Origin: Mactromeris polynyma
Lineage: Eukaryota; Mollusca; Bivalvia; Venerida; Mactridae
Assembly (NCBI GenBank): GCA_032209605.1
Contig: JASFXZ010000013.1
Coordinates: forward strand, 11,119,901-11,183,900
DNA: 64,000 bases
Direction of reading: 5' to 3'
Positions 1 through 12,010 of this stretch are shown here, piece after piece. How positions within the stretch are numbered: the stretch's first letter is position 1; the number at the start of each line of letters is the position of its first letter. The translations under genes and the position numbers were made by a program. A model generated the notes under the pieces. That model saw only the letters and a program-made list of their open reading frames with translations. It was not told the origin of the DNA and ran no database searches.

Positions 1-22
1 CATCATTTCTAAGTGTGTGTTT

Positions 23-44
23 GCGTGCGTGCGTGCGTGCGTGT
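23..44. repeat. (GCGT)n simple repeat
   Basis: A short run of GCGT units, flanked by TG-rich sequence. It is a plain microsatellite. Confidence 0.8.
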
Positions 45-48
45 TTGT

Positions 49-2640
49 GAAGTGGGAATTATCGACATCTGGGGATTTCACCGTTTCTCTACAGAAACGT
101 AATATCATCGATAGAACGACGAACGTCAGTACATACATAACATGACCTACATATTAATCCAGTACATAAATAACATGCACTACATATTAGTCCAGTACAT
201 AAAAGTATCTTGAACAAATGTATAACCGTGTACCTCGTAAGTGATATAATTGCAAAGGGAAAACTAATTAGTTACTATCAATAGGTCTTGATGAAACATT
301 GTAGCTATTTATTGAAAAATAAAAGGTAAAATAGCCCTGTAGCTGGGACTAAACTGAGTTTTCTTGAAATGATTATTCCTTTTATTTTTTTGCAATTTTG
401 CTACAACGTAATTAAAGTGAAAAGACAAAAGACAGAATACGAAAAAGAGTCAAAATACGTTATTCGGACAACAACCAAACACATAGTTACTAAAAGACAA
501 GGCGATAAATACACAATCAAATACTTATTTGCCAAACATCTATTACACAGAATTAACAAGGGATATTATTCGAAATCGAAAACAGAACCATCTCCCTCTA
601 GATCCCTGATGGCATTGTGGATATATTAACTGTTGCTTACATATAACACACATATATTAACTTGACATATCTGACAACATCAGGCTCCGTGTTCACAAAG
701 AATAATTTTTTAGGATCAAGATCTAGTATTGTTTCTACCAAACTATGAAAAATATGTTATGGATGTGGGAATTTAAACGTGTGTATACGTATGAAATATA
801 AATGACTTGGTATCATGTATTGGTGGTCATTTTCGGAATTTTGGGTTCGTATTTCATCAATCAATTACAATCGACATAATTCATAATTTATTTCAAAATC
901 CAATAAGCCTCGCGCCCCTTGAGGACAAGATATTTGCAAATACTTGTATGTACAGGATAATGCAAAGATATACCGTTGCGGAGAAGATACATTTACATTA
1001 AATTAAACATTGTGTCGACCAAATGACACTTTTTATAGAAGCATCAACAGTTACTGTTTACAAAAGTTACAATAATACAGAAATAAAGGAAGTTACAACC
1101 AAGATATTAAAAGTAGCTACATAATATTGTAATAACAATGATAGTACAAACGTGTCATGACACAATGAACAATATTCATAACACGTTGCGTCCAACAAGG
1201 CTTTTGAAACGAACGTGGTCTGTAACAAATAATATTGGGTCTCGCTAGATCAGGTATAATAATCATTTCCAAGGCCATATCATGCCAAAAATCTAGTCGC
1301 ATATGTGTAAACCATACGTGTCTAGCGTGATGCACCTGGATTCCCTACAATTTGTCATTTTGAATTTCACTATTGTTGGAGGTTACATAGTCTGTCCAAT
1401 AACCCCGAAGAATGAAATCTAGGGGGGATTCATTGGTATGAACCAAAGCAATGCCGAGTACTATAAACGGAAAAAGGCCTAAGAAACTAATGACGTCACA
1501 TTGACAAAACATAGGTCGTGGGTTCGAAACACACAGGGATAACTTATTATTTTCCAAAAATTATAAATAATACTTTTATTCTAGGCAGTCGTACATAAGA
1601 CAGGTAGTGTATCGGTTTACGAGACATGTTTTGAATACTTATTGAATACAATTAGATATTGCAAATCACATGAGTACATGTGCACCATATTTTCATTTAC
1701 TTTTCAAGTTTACAAATACAGTAGACATTGTATTAAGTGACCACTCAAGGGACAGCCAAAAAGTGGTCGCTTAATAAAATGATCTCTAAATATCGACACA
1801 TTAAATAAAAGTTAAGTACAAATGAATGTCCAACTGAACAATCAAAACGAATAAATACCATCATGTTTCCATTCAAATTTATCTATGTTGTGAAACAATG
1901 TTCATGTACTTATAGGTGTAGTTGCCTCGTGCATAAATTCAAACATTATCTTACCACACACGCGAAAGTAAAAGGCAAACCAATGAAACGCACATTTACA
2001 TGGGTACGTAATAGTTTTCAGTCTATTAATAAATAACTGAACTCATCACAGTAACACGAATCTGCGCATGGCGTGACGTCATGAATTCCGTAATGACGAA
2101 GTATTGACAGCTATTAACAGGAATAATACTAAAGCTATGTTCCATGTGCGTATCAAAACAGGCTTAAATAAATAGTAGTAAACGGGGTCTATTAAAAAGG
2201 ATAACATACGAAACAAAGTGAGTCTTAACACATTCAAACCCAGTGTTAAATTATGCGATGTGTTTTTGTCTGACATTTTCATTCTCTCAGTAAAGAAGCT
2301 TGTCGGCACGACGATCTTTCAAATCAAGATCAAAGCGGGCGAGTCTTCAAAAATACACATCTCGCATATTTCTTCTCGGTGACATCAATCAACGTAATTC
2401 GTTTAGCAACGACGTTACATGAACGTGGTTCTTGTAAAAATTATGATGGTTATGCTGTGTAATAAATTTTACATTGAGACTCCCGCTCAAGCGGACACAT
2501 ATGCAATGATTTGTAAACGTCGTTTTGAGGCGCTTTAGCGTTTTTTTGCTATCATCGTCTTGACCGGAAGTTTTACTCGAAGTATCGCCATCCATATTAA
2601 TCGTCTCAAGGAACTCGTACATGTATTTTTCACTGAATTT
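49..2640. other. AT-rich intergenic stretch, no gene seen
   Basis: The open frames here are short and lack recognisable domains or convincing splice sites. At about 1719-1782 there is a segment (TACAGTAGACATTG followed by AAGTGACCAC and later GTGGTCGCTTAATA) that resembles the end of a Tc1/mariner-type miniature element. A related end lies at about 10185-10232. No terminal partner was identified for either, so these are remnants. Confidence 0.5.
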
Positions 2641-3270
2641 AGCTCACCTGAGCACGAAGTACTCAATGTGAGCTATTGGGATCGCCCTCTGTCCGTCGTC
2701 GTCAATACTTTAGATTGTTAACACTCTATGTTTCAAAGTTTATTAGTACTTAGGCCTCCGGCCCATATACATGTACATACATGTAACATTTTCTACCTGA
2801 TCTGCATGAAACTAGGCCAGAGTGTTTGACTCAATACAATATAGGATAAGTTTGAAACTGGGTAATGTGGGATCAAAAAGTAGGTCACTAGGTCAAATTA
2901 AAATCAAACCTTGTTAACACTCCAGAGGTCTCATTTGTGTCTTGATTTATGTGAGTCAGAATGTTTGTCTCAATAAAATCTAGAAAAAGGTCTAAACCGG
3001 GTCATATGGCGTCAAAAGCTAGGTCACAGGATCAAATGATTGAAAATCGTTGAGGATTCTCGGGAGGCTGCATTTTCTACTGGAACTACATAAAACTTTA
3101 TCCGAATATTTATCTTAATGAAATGCAAGTCCAGTATGGTACTGGGTCATGTTGGTTTAAGAAGTAGGTCACAAGTTCAAATCATTGAAATTCCTATTGG
3201 ACTCTCTTGAGCCCAAAATGGCAATGTACTCAGGTGAGCGATATAGGGCCACCATGGCCCTCTTGTGTAT
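2641..3270. repeat. Dispersed repeat with GCTCACCTGAG inverted ends
   Basis: The segment opens with AGCTCACCTGAGCACGAAGT and closes with ACTCAGGTGAGCGATATAGG, so the 11-base end GCTCACCTGAG is inverted at the two sides. Inside are short diverged tandem blocks (AGTTTGAAACTGGGTAATGT / CTAAACCGGGTCATATGGCG, AAAGTAGGTCAC / AAAGCTAGGTCAC). The right end GGGCCACCATGGCCCTCTTG is itself palindromic. I recognise this general repeat from oyster and mussel DNA from memory. No protein is encoded, so it looks non-autonomous. Confidence 0.6.
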
Positions 3271-4085
3271 ATATTTGATGAGAATAATGGCTGACATGTC
3301 AGAGATATATCTATTGTAGAGTGGGAATCTTGATATAAACGGCTTTTCTGGATTATTTGAGTCATTTTTTGCAAATGAATTTTACATGAATAATCGCGTA
3401 TTAATTTCTAATATGATCAAAGTACTGACAAATTTCAAGAATTCAAAGTAACAGCAATTGAAACAAATAATGCATTAATGATGAAACGAACAGTTACAAC
3501 CACAACAGGTAGTCCCTGCTGTATAACACTGTTAAACATTTGAATAAAAATGCGTTCGATTGTTTTATCTCTTTTGCGAAAATCCTTTACGTTTGTTTTC
3601 CGCATGCGTTAATATGGCGGAATCATTTTGGCACTTTTGACCATTTTACAAATTGTAAACTTATGAGTACACACTAGATACTTAAGGTAGGTGTTTTGTA
3701 TATTCCAACATTCATTAATCGTTTGCAAGAAAACAATTCTGCCTGTAACAATGAGGTTAGATGCATGTTATAAAACTGAATCTCGCATCACCAATTTTTT
3801 TTGCAAATGAACTGTCCAGTGACGCTTAGTTTTCTATATATCAGATTAAGTGCCCTAATACCACTTGAGCAACTTTACTTGGATCATATACCTGGAAAAA
3901 ATATGTCGACCGCCAAAATTTAAACAAATTCTACTTATTGATGTTATCCAGAAATGAACAAATTAAAAAAGGTCTTCGGATTGGAATCCCGTTAGCGCCA
4001 TTGACCGATTTTTCGTGTTCCTTAAAACGTGACTTTATTGCTATGTTTATATACTATGCCTTAAAGCTAAGATCGTCAGTTTTAT
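3271..4085. other. Intergenic, nothing recognised
   Basis: AT-rich sequence with only short open frames. No splice-like exon, RNA gene or repeat boundary was found. Confidence 0.4.
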
Positions 4086-4425
4086 AACGTGTTACATTTG
4101 TATGTATATTTTATGGAACATGTTTGTATTTGTATGAAGTGTTGGTTGTTTTGCCTATATACAGGTAGCTTGTTTGGTTTTGTATTTATACATGTCGCTG
4201 GTCTACACGAAACTGGGTTGTGTGTGTGTGTGTGTGTGTGTGCATGTAGCCAGTTTGTTTTTGTGCATATGAGTGAGGTTGTGGTATGCTTGTTTTTGTG
4301 GGTGGACATGTAACTTGTCTATATTTGTATGGTTATATGCAATTTGGTAGTGTTAGAACATGTATGAAGCGTGTTTGTATTTATATGTGTACTTTCATGT
4401 GACTTGTTTGTAGTTGTGTGTATAT
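4086..4425 (+). repeat. Degenerate TG-rich tandem region with (TG)n microsatellite
   Basis: Variants of TTGTTTGTATTTGTATG recur with CATGTAACTTG-like spacers. A clean (TG)n run sits at 4218-4242. Open frames on both strands through here (for example the Cys/Val-rich one on plus) are low-complexity by-products of the TG repeats. Confidence 0.6.
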
Positions 4426-4439
4426 AAACAAAACATTAT

Positions 4440-4515
4440 GTTCATTGTTGATGTATGGGCTGGTGGCCTGAATAATCGAAATAAAGAATTGAATTGAAAT
4501 TGAATTGAATTGAAT
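4440..4515 (+). mobile_element. 3' tail of a LINE or SINE ending in (GAATT)n
   Basis: GGCCTGAATAATCGAAATAA is followed by AAGAATTGAATTGAA and more GAATT units. The AATAAA signal directly before a short-unit tail is typical of the 3' ends of CR1/RTE-like LINEs and the SINEs they mobilise. The 5' part is not recognisable, so this is probably a severely 5'-truncated plus-strand insertion. Confidence 0.5.
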
Positions 4516-5221
4516 TATTAGAGAAATAATTAACATCCCCATTTAAAATAGTAAGACATGAACCAGATTTGTTCGATAGTACACATTTCGGATAGTCACA
4601 ATTTTCGGATAATTTATAACAATGTTAAACATTTGTCTATTTTTAGATGACAGTGGTTTAAATCCAGTGATGAAGATTAAGAGATAATTCATGATTTTCA
4701 TCCACAATCAAGTCAACCACTCACTCCCTCAAACTGAATTAAACTAGACTCCTAATTATGAATTTGGATTCATATTTTTCCCTGGGACGCAAATCAAACT
4801 AATTCCTATGTTAATGCCGCAAACCAAGATGCCTGATATCCCCGGTTTACTATGTCTGCTTCAGATACTTTTGGCAGTTGTAACAGTCGCCTTTTCGGAA
4901 GACAAGAATATATATGTGGCCTTGCGGAAAAGAAATTAAATAAATACATATGTGACTTGATTCGAGATGTTGTAATTCAGATAGACAATGGTTATACTGG
5001 ATTTTCGGAACATACATAACATTTTACTTCCAACTTTCTTGATATCAAAAAGCAATATTGAGATCGAATAACGTAACTTGTAGAAACAGCAATGAAGAAC
5101 ACATACATAACAAGTAGAAATACAGTATTATTTCATCTCAAAAATACTCATTCAGTCCACTCAAAAGTGTGTGTAAGTCTGAGTAAATGAAGGAAAGCAT
5201 TGATATTGTACTATATGCTTT

Positions 5222-5515
5222 GCTAGAGAATCATTTGAAACAAGTAACAGGCAGACACTGTTCATCAATTAAACATAGTATTACATATTAACTATACCGG
5301 TTGAACAATTGTATGCTCTGCATGAATGGGAGTCATGATACCGACGAAACTAACGGCGTAAAGTTTCGCTAGGGAATCATTTAAAACCAGCAGCAGGCAG
5401 ACACTGTATATCAATTAAACATAGTATTTGATACTGTCTATACCGGTGGAACAAATTTATGCTCTGCATGAATGGTAGTCAAGATGCCGAAACAGTTAAC
5501 GGCGTAAACTTTGCG
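5222..5515 (+). repeat. 146-bp tandem duplication inside copy A
   Basis: GCTAGAGAATCATTTGAAAC at 5222 and GCTAGGGAATCATTTAAAAC at 5368 start two successive units. Both continue with GGCAGACACTGT, ATCAATTAAACATAGTA, GCTCTGCATGAATGG and ACGGCGTAAA. Copy B (44862-45005) has only one unit, so the duplication arose, or was lost, after the copies separated. Confidence 0.8.
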
Positions 5516-5989
5516 TAGGATGCAATCATAATACATGCGATTGTCAGCATGACAAAATACATGTACATACAATTGGAAAAATGGGTATTATGTTTGAAAA
5601 TGCAGAAGTTATGAGATAATTCAGTTCAAAAAATAGTGAAAAAGAGTTCCGCCGCTTTTGAAGCATTGATTATTGTTACATAATGTCTTGACTTTCATTG
5701 ACATTTTCCTATTTCTAAATTATACTACAGATATTTGCTGTGTTCTGTGAAGCTTGCAAACAGCTAACATAACTGTATTTGTATTTTATTCAAATTAACT
5801 CAAACATTATTGATAGTTGCTATAACTATTTATCTCCCATGACTTTACTATTTTACAAGTGATTATTTTTGACGAGGACGCCACAGTGGCATTCCAGTGT
5901 ATATGCATTCGTCCGTACAGATTTTCATTGTCAGAACTAATACATTTTCCAAGTGATTATTTTTGACGAAGTAGCCACAATGGCTGTCC

Positions 5990-7240
5990 AGTGTATGTGC
6001 ATCCGTCCGTCCAAATTTTCTTGTCCGAACCATCACTTTGCAGCATTGGAGGAATTTCAAATAACTTGGCAGAAATGTTCTCCATGATGAGACAGAGTGT
6101 CGCGCGTAAGACCTATACCCGTAGCTCGAATGTCAATGTCACACTTGGAGGTCAAACATCAAAAATGGGTCTAAAATAACTTGTCTGGACCATAACACTG
6201 ATATTGGAAATATTTATAAATTACTTGATTCAAATGTTCACCATGAAGGGGCGGCGTGTTGCGCACAAGACCCATGTCCGTAGTTGAAAGGTTTTAAAAG
6301 ATTACACTTTGATGTCGAATTTCCGAAAAGTGTCTAAAACATCTTTTCCAGACAGTTTTGCCATCACATAATGAGGGAGTTTCAGATTACTAGGTATAAA
6401 TGTTAACCATAATTAGGCGGCATGACTAGCGCAGGACCCATGTCTGTAGCTCAAATGACAAGATTACACTTGGAGGTTAAATGTAAACAAATGGTCTAAA
6501 ACACCTTGTCCGGACCATGACACTGTCATTTATTGGGGGATTTTCAAATTACCTGGCACAAATATTCACCATGATAAGACGTGTCGAGCGCAGGACCCAA
6601 GTATGTATACATTAAAGGTCAATGTCACACTTGGAGGTCGACCGTAAAAAAACGGGTATATCTCTTCTAAAACTTTTCCGGAATATTATACTGTCTTTTA
6701 TTGAGGAATTTTGAAATTACTTGACTTAAATGTTTGCCATTATGAGACGGCATGTCATGCGCAAGACCCTTGTCGGTAGCTCAAAGGTCAAGGTTTGAGG
6801 TCAAATGTCAAACGAGTGAGTCTAAAACATCTTGTCATTTATTTGGGAATTTCGAATTACTTCGCACAAGTGTTCACCATGGTGTCTCATGTATCGTGCA
6901 AGTTCCGTGTTTGTAGCTAAAAGGTTAAGGTCACACTAGCAGGTCATACTTAAAAAACGGATTTAAATATCTTCACTTTCCTTTATTCGGGGGATAATCA
7001 AATTACTAAACATATACTTTACTACGCAGCAATTGTGTGTTTAGCTTAAGACCGTGTATATAGCTCAAAGGTCAATGTCACATATAGAGGTCAAAGATCA
7101 GAAAGGGTCTGAAACGTCATTTATCGCGGGATTATTTAAATTACTTGGCACAAATGTTTACCATGATGAGATGGGATCACATCCAAGACCCATACCCTAC
7201 CAGTACATAGCTCAAAACGTCATTAGTTGGATCAGTTCAT
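5990..7240 (+). repeat. Degenerate tandem array, ~130-170 bp units (copy A)
   Basis: About eight diverged units. Each has, in order, a 'gtcc(g/a)gacca' segment, TCATTTATTGGGGG-like sequence, ATTTCAAATTACTTGGCACA, a CACCATGATGAGAC-like stretch, GCGCAAGACCCATGTCCGTA and AGCTCAAAGGTCAATGTCAC, followed by CACTTGGAGGTCAAA. The small frames at 5991-6179 and 7054-7257 lie within units and are not genes. The same array occurs in copy B at 49480-50320. Confidence 0.8.
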
Positions 7241-7669
7241 ATCAAATCGCAGGTTAGTTCAATGACAATAATCATCTATTCCTTTTTTTCCTGTTTTCGA
7301 AAACGAATGTTCGAATCCCGACATTCCCTGCCTTCTTGTGTGAAACTAGCATGTTTTTCTTGAATAGGTGTTGGTGTATCACAGAAAGCTAAATCAATAT
7401 GTGTAAATACATATATCAGGATAAATAAAGAAAATATATACTAGAAGTATAAAATAATTTATCGCTGTGAATAAAAATAAAACACGTATCTGAGACTAGA
7501 ACCAGTAACCTCAATAAACCTAAATTGCAGTGTGAATGCTTACCTCATTAAGCTACTGATGCACATACAGATATATGTGAATAATTGTTGGATGTGTTGG
7601 TAACTTTATATGGTTCAAGCGACTATTGACCGAGACTATCAATCAGCACCCCTTTTTATAATCCCTCGC

Positions 7670-8070
7670 TGAAACGATTTTTTTAGGAGGGGGATATTGT
7701 TTTGGCGTTGTCCATCCGTCATCCCGTACATCGCACTTTTTCCGGTCCGAAGTGATATGTTGGTACTGATTGAACAGATTTCAGTGAAACTTTCTATGAA
7801 TATATATATGGGAATGTTTCACATCAAAGGGGTCGAAATCCACCTATGTATGACAGAGTTATGAACTTTTTTACTTTCAATTATTCAATTAGCTTCATTT
7901 TTGCTCGTCCGGAGCCATATCATGGTAGTGGTTGGACAAAGTTAATGGAAATATTCTATGAATATATAGATGGGTATGGGAATGATGCGCATCCAAAGTC
8001 AGGTCATAATCTACCTATGTATGACAGAGTTATGGTCCTTTGTTATTTTCCATTAATGTGTTGACCTTTG
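7670..8070 (+). repeat. Two-unit tandem repeat inside copy A
   Basis: CCACCTATGTATGACAGAGT and CTACCTATGTATGACAGAGT, each preceded by a CCGGAGC/CCGAAGTGATATG-type block and a TTCTATGAATATATA stretch, show two diverged units. The equivalent in copy B lies at about 50695-51075. Confidence 0.6.
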
Positions 8071-10066
8071 CAAAATGAATTATTTGTTTAACCCGTTTAA
8101 CCCTTGTAACAAAAACTATTTCATGGTTTTATATGAATAATTATTTCACTAAGAAAGTCCAGACTTGTCTTACAGTGGTAAAGTAACGCTATGTTTTGTA
8201 AACTGAATCATTGCATGGAGATTGATACTGCACTATATTCCATCTGGAATGGGTCAGGTTACTAGAGTTGGCCATATCTATACCTAGAAAGTTATGTAAG
8301 ACCAAGACTGTTACACTACTTTTTTGTTTCACTCCATACCCTTTATGCATGTAATATCGGTAGAGTACATTGTCAAATCTTTTAAAAGGTGTCATTATGG
8401 GACTACATTTTCTAGCGCATTAAATATTCCGAAACTTACACAATACTTCTCAAATAAATACCTTAAAACACAGAGGTCCCTATTAAACTGATTCTCTGAA
8501 ACAGTTTATAAGGTTTTTGATACTAATTGTCTTATGTAATGTCCTGGAACTATATATCGATGAAGCATGAGTGTGTGTGATGGGGTTAATTCCTAAAGGA
8601 GAGCGGATGGAAAGCATAGGAATATGAATATTTAAAGTAATTACCTTCCAATAATATCATGCAGGCGCGGTCCTGAACATTGGTGCGGCGATGGGGAGGG
8701 TATGGGTGGGGTGTACCCTCCGATCTGTGAGATTTCTTTAAGATAGTGATGAAATGGAGTTATTTCTAGACCTCTTAGCCTTTGAGAACTTTATCCTGTT
8801 GGATGGAATTCTTAAATTATGGCAGCGTAAGGTTTGTAAAATTAGGGGAAAATAATGTAAACAAATTAAAAACACGTTAAAACAACTATACATGCATTTA
8901 CATTCAATCAAGTAGTATTCTGCAATAGCAAAATACACGTTATGTGATGACCAAATTATGTAGCACGTCTCCAGTTCTGTCTTACATTGTTTTAACAACA
9001 GTTAACACACAAAAACTGGCTTGCTCTTATAAAGTCATTTGCAACACCGTAAAAGGCCATAGCATCATTAGCGTCTCTGGGAACAAGCAATAAGTCAGCA
9101 AAAGAGGAAGTCTTTATCATACCTAATCATAGTGAAACCTCGAGAAATTCTGAAACCATGCTGCCTAAAATGAACGCTGTGCTGTTGCCTTTTTACCAAA
9201 CAAACGTTCATGAAATTAAAGTCGTTAGGTTGATTTGGTTTATACATGTTAGCATGTGACATTTTACGGAATTTATTTTTGTAGGTTTTCTGGACTGAAA
9301 GCAATTATCATATACCTTTTGAAAATTTCAGCGTGATGCTTTAAAAAAACTAGCCGCCTTTAATCATCCATGTCGATCGTCGGTCATCCGATAGATATTT
9401 TCAGTTTGTATTAATCAAACATATCATCACCATACATTTTCAGACCATATCATTTAACTATTGGAATTACACTGAAATACACTGTCGCCTTGGAAACCGC
9501 TAGTGACCAGTCCGTATCCGCCGTTTATTTTGCTGCTTCAATTTGCTTACCACTTTTCGGCAGCAAAATCTCAGTTTTATGATCACCGTTGCTTGCCGAA
9601 TTATTGGGGGGCGTCACCACCCTTGCCTTCCCAGTCGCGACGCCACTGAATATGTTTTACAAAATTAGCAAGATTTATACAAGCATATTTTAAAGATAAA
9701 GAATAATAAAGTGTACTGAAATATTCACAGGTAAATTTTACTACCTTACAGCCCCATTACATGCACAGTCAGTCGATTTAATTAAGTTTAATCATAAAAT
9801 ATTTAGTATTTACCTGTAATGAACATAATATATCGGTTGTATCATTTTTAAATGTGTTATATCAAAATACTTGCATCGAAATTATGGATGCCTTGGAGCA
9901 CCTCTTAGGACCTTCAGTTCTTTGATATAACTGACTGTGTCGCCGAGTAATTACGCATTTCTCACGCCTAATTGTATATTCAATAGTTCGCAGTTGTGAA
10001 CCAGGTGTGAAATGTCCTATGGGATTGAGTGCATGCGGTCGTTTAAAATGATTATTTAACTATATT

Positions 10067-10564
10067 ATTTACCTGTCGGACTGGTTAAATGCAGTCACTG
10101 TTGACGTTATAGAAAAGTCGTTTAATATATACTTTTTATAATTATAGTAAAAACGCTCGGTAGGGAATTTAAAGGGGCGTTTAATAAAAAAAGTCGCTTA
10201 ATACAGGTGGTCGCTCGAGCAATGTTTACTGTAACATAAATAGAAAATAATGTCACCTAAGATAATTTATGGTAATGGATATATCATAATTTGAATATCG
10301 AAGTACCTGGCCAAGTTTTCCCAAAAATGCTTAAGAGTATTAATATATTAAAATACCCTAATATACTTACTATCGAACTTGAGCTTGCTATTTAAGTATA
10401 TTTCAATAATCAAAGCACTGAAAGTGCTGACAGCAAGGGCACACTGCAGATCACAGACGTCACTTTGACATATATTTACCTATCACAATATTCTATCAAG
10501 AACTCTTTGTCAGTATATTAAATAATATAGGAGTTGAACGCACAAGATTGTATACAAAGAATTG
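10067..10564. other. Short noncoding stretch with a mariner-like end remnant
   Basis: GTCGCTTAATACAGGTGGTC followed by GCTCGAGCAATGTTTACTGT (about 10192-10231) is an inverse-orientation relative of the segment at 1719-1782. The repeated GTCGTTTAAT motif links it to the right end of copy A. No coding potential was seen. Confidence 0.4.
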
Positions 10565-10880
10565 ATCAAATTCTAGGTGTGGCCTTGATCTTTGATGTAA
10601 GGACATGGGTCTAACATACGACACGTCGCCTTTATGTGCTGAATACATGTGGCAAGTTATTTTTAAATCCGTCATGAAGTGACGAAGTTACAGCCCTGAC
10701 CACCTATATGTGCATATATGCAAGATTCCATAATTATAAAACTCTAACACTTAAGTTTGACATTTGAGGTAATGACGTCGGTCTCACCCTCGACAAATCG
10801 CCCTTATGTGCCGAACACTTGTGCCAAGTAATTTTGAAATCCGTCAGTACATGACCAAGTTACAGCCCGGACACGACCAC
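10565..10880 (+). repeat. Two-unit tandem repeat, ~170 bp
   Basis: CGACACGTCGCCTTTATGTG / CGACAAATCGCCCTTATGTG, then GTGGCAAGTTATTTTTAAAT / GTGCCAAGTAATTTTGAAAT, TCCGTCA and GTTACAGCCC(T/G)GAC(A)CGACCAC occur twice in the same order. It is a dispersed noncoding repeat. Confidence 0.65.
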
Positions 10881-12010
10881 TTATACTCTATTATGTATTG
10901 TAATGTATTGGAGCTTCTATGCTTTTTAAGTAGGTTACAATAGGAGATTTCATTGGCATAATGAAACATGGGTATTTCCATCTAACCATTATTTTCCGAG
11001 TTATTCCAGTTACTAACGAAGATAAGTTGCTATATTAATAATTTCCGGATTTCAAAGAAATTTCGATTTTCTAAACCACCGCATCGAATAAATCAATGAT
11101 GACGACAGTCAATTCGTCAATTTTAAAACGTAAATGCATTTGTCAACATTCAACATTGTAACAAGTGTCAACAAAATCGTGCTACCTACAATAGTAGTAC
11201 TACAAATCATCCGATGTGAATTCTATTTTTGTGCCGTCACTTTCGCTTACGGAGCTTTCTCCCGAGATCTATAAAATAATCAAGAAGATATGTCCTTTCC
11301 TCGTTATATTGTAATTAACGTAACTTAACACAATAAAGAATCTAAATACATTCATGCATATAGAATAGTAAATATGAATAATAAAATATTGGAAAACATT
11401 TATTCACGAAGTTTCCAAAATTTAATACAATATAATATATTTAAATATTTTACAAATCAAAAGACAAAACTTTACGAAAGTGACAGGATAATATAAATTT
11501 TACAACAGACAGTATCTGAAACACTTTTCGGTCTAAATCAATCACAAAATACATCAATAATACAATATCAATACCTGAACACTTGATTCCTGCGAATAAT
11601 TGTAAAATTAGAATAAAACTTTTGCGTTCAAAAAACTTCGGGTTCGTTTTTCTGCATGTTACCCAAAATTACAAATATATCAACAGCACAGATTTTAACC
11701 TAAAGAATAAATTACCGAAAAGTGCACCCCGCTATAAGACAGTCGGGTGAAAATGCGGTTTTGTCAAATACATAATTCTAAGACAATATATTTATATAAA
11801 AAACACTGAACTTACTCTAAATTCTTACACAATTATGCAACAAATTAAAATAATCAAAGAGATGTGTCCTATCCGAAATATGGTATAAGCCAGCCATTTG
11901 TCTTTATAGCAATTACATAAAATCAACAGTTTATACATACATATTAGGCTAGTTATGTAAGCTTTAAGGTTTTCCACCCATAACTGAAATACTCCATACG
12001 TATGGCTCAG
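10881..12010. other. AT-rich intergenic stretch, nothing recognised
   Basis: No open frame with protein-like composition and no clear repeat structure. The sequence is strongly AT-rich from about 11300 to 11960. Confidence 0.4.

Larger units (their letters stand above)
5027..10066 (+). repeat. Compound repeat, copy A (large duplicated block)
   Basis: This roughly 5 kb block recurs in the same order at 44632-53250 (copy B), and its right third recurs at 22069-23775 (copy C). Shared anchors include AGTTCCGCCGCT (5646 and 45181), GATATTTGCTGTGTTCTGTG (5730 and 49351), the 150-bp-class tandem array, AAACTAGCATGTTTTTC (7342 and 50358), GCAGGCGCGGTCCTGAACAT (8662, 22591) and TGCATGCGGTCGTTTAA near the right end. 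No protein family was recognised. Small frames at 9095-9304 and 52353-52577 (minus) are alignable only because the DNA is. Copy C has an indel in that stretch. The block may be a large non-autonomous element or a duplicated cluster of repeats. Confidence 0.75.

Noticed and set aside
4082..4313. Opposite-strand open frames rich in Thr/His and Cys/Val
   Set aside because: They are read-throughs of a TG-rich microsatellite region.
5990..7240. Possible CRISPR-like array
   Set aside because: Units are 130-170 bp, diverged throughout, without the short exact repeats and unique spacers of CRISPR, and the DNA is eukaryotic.
9095..9304. Minus frame of 69 codons whose C-terminal half resembles the frame at 52353-52577
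   Set aside because: The resemblance follows from the DNA identity of copies A and B. Copy C has an indel in the same place, so there is no sign of selection on a protein.
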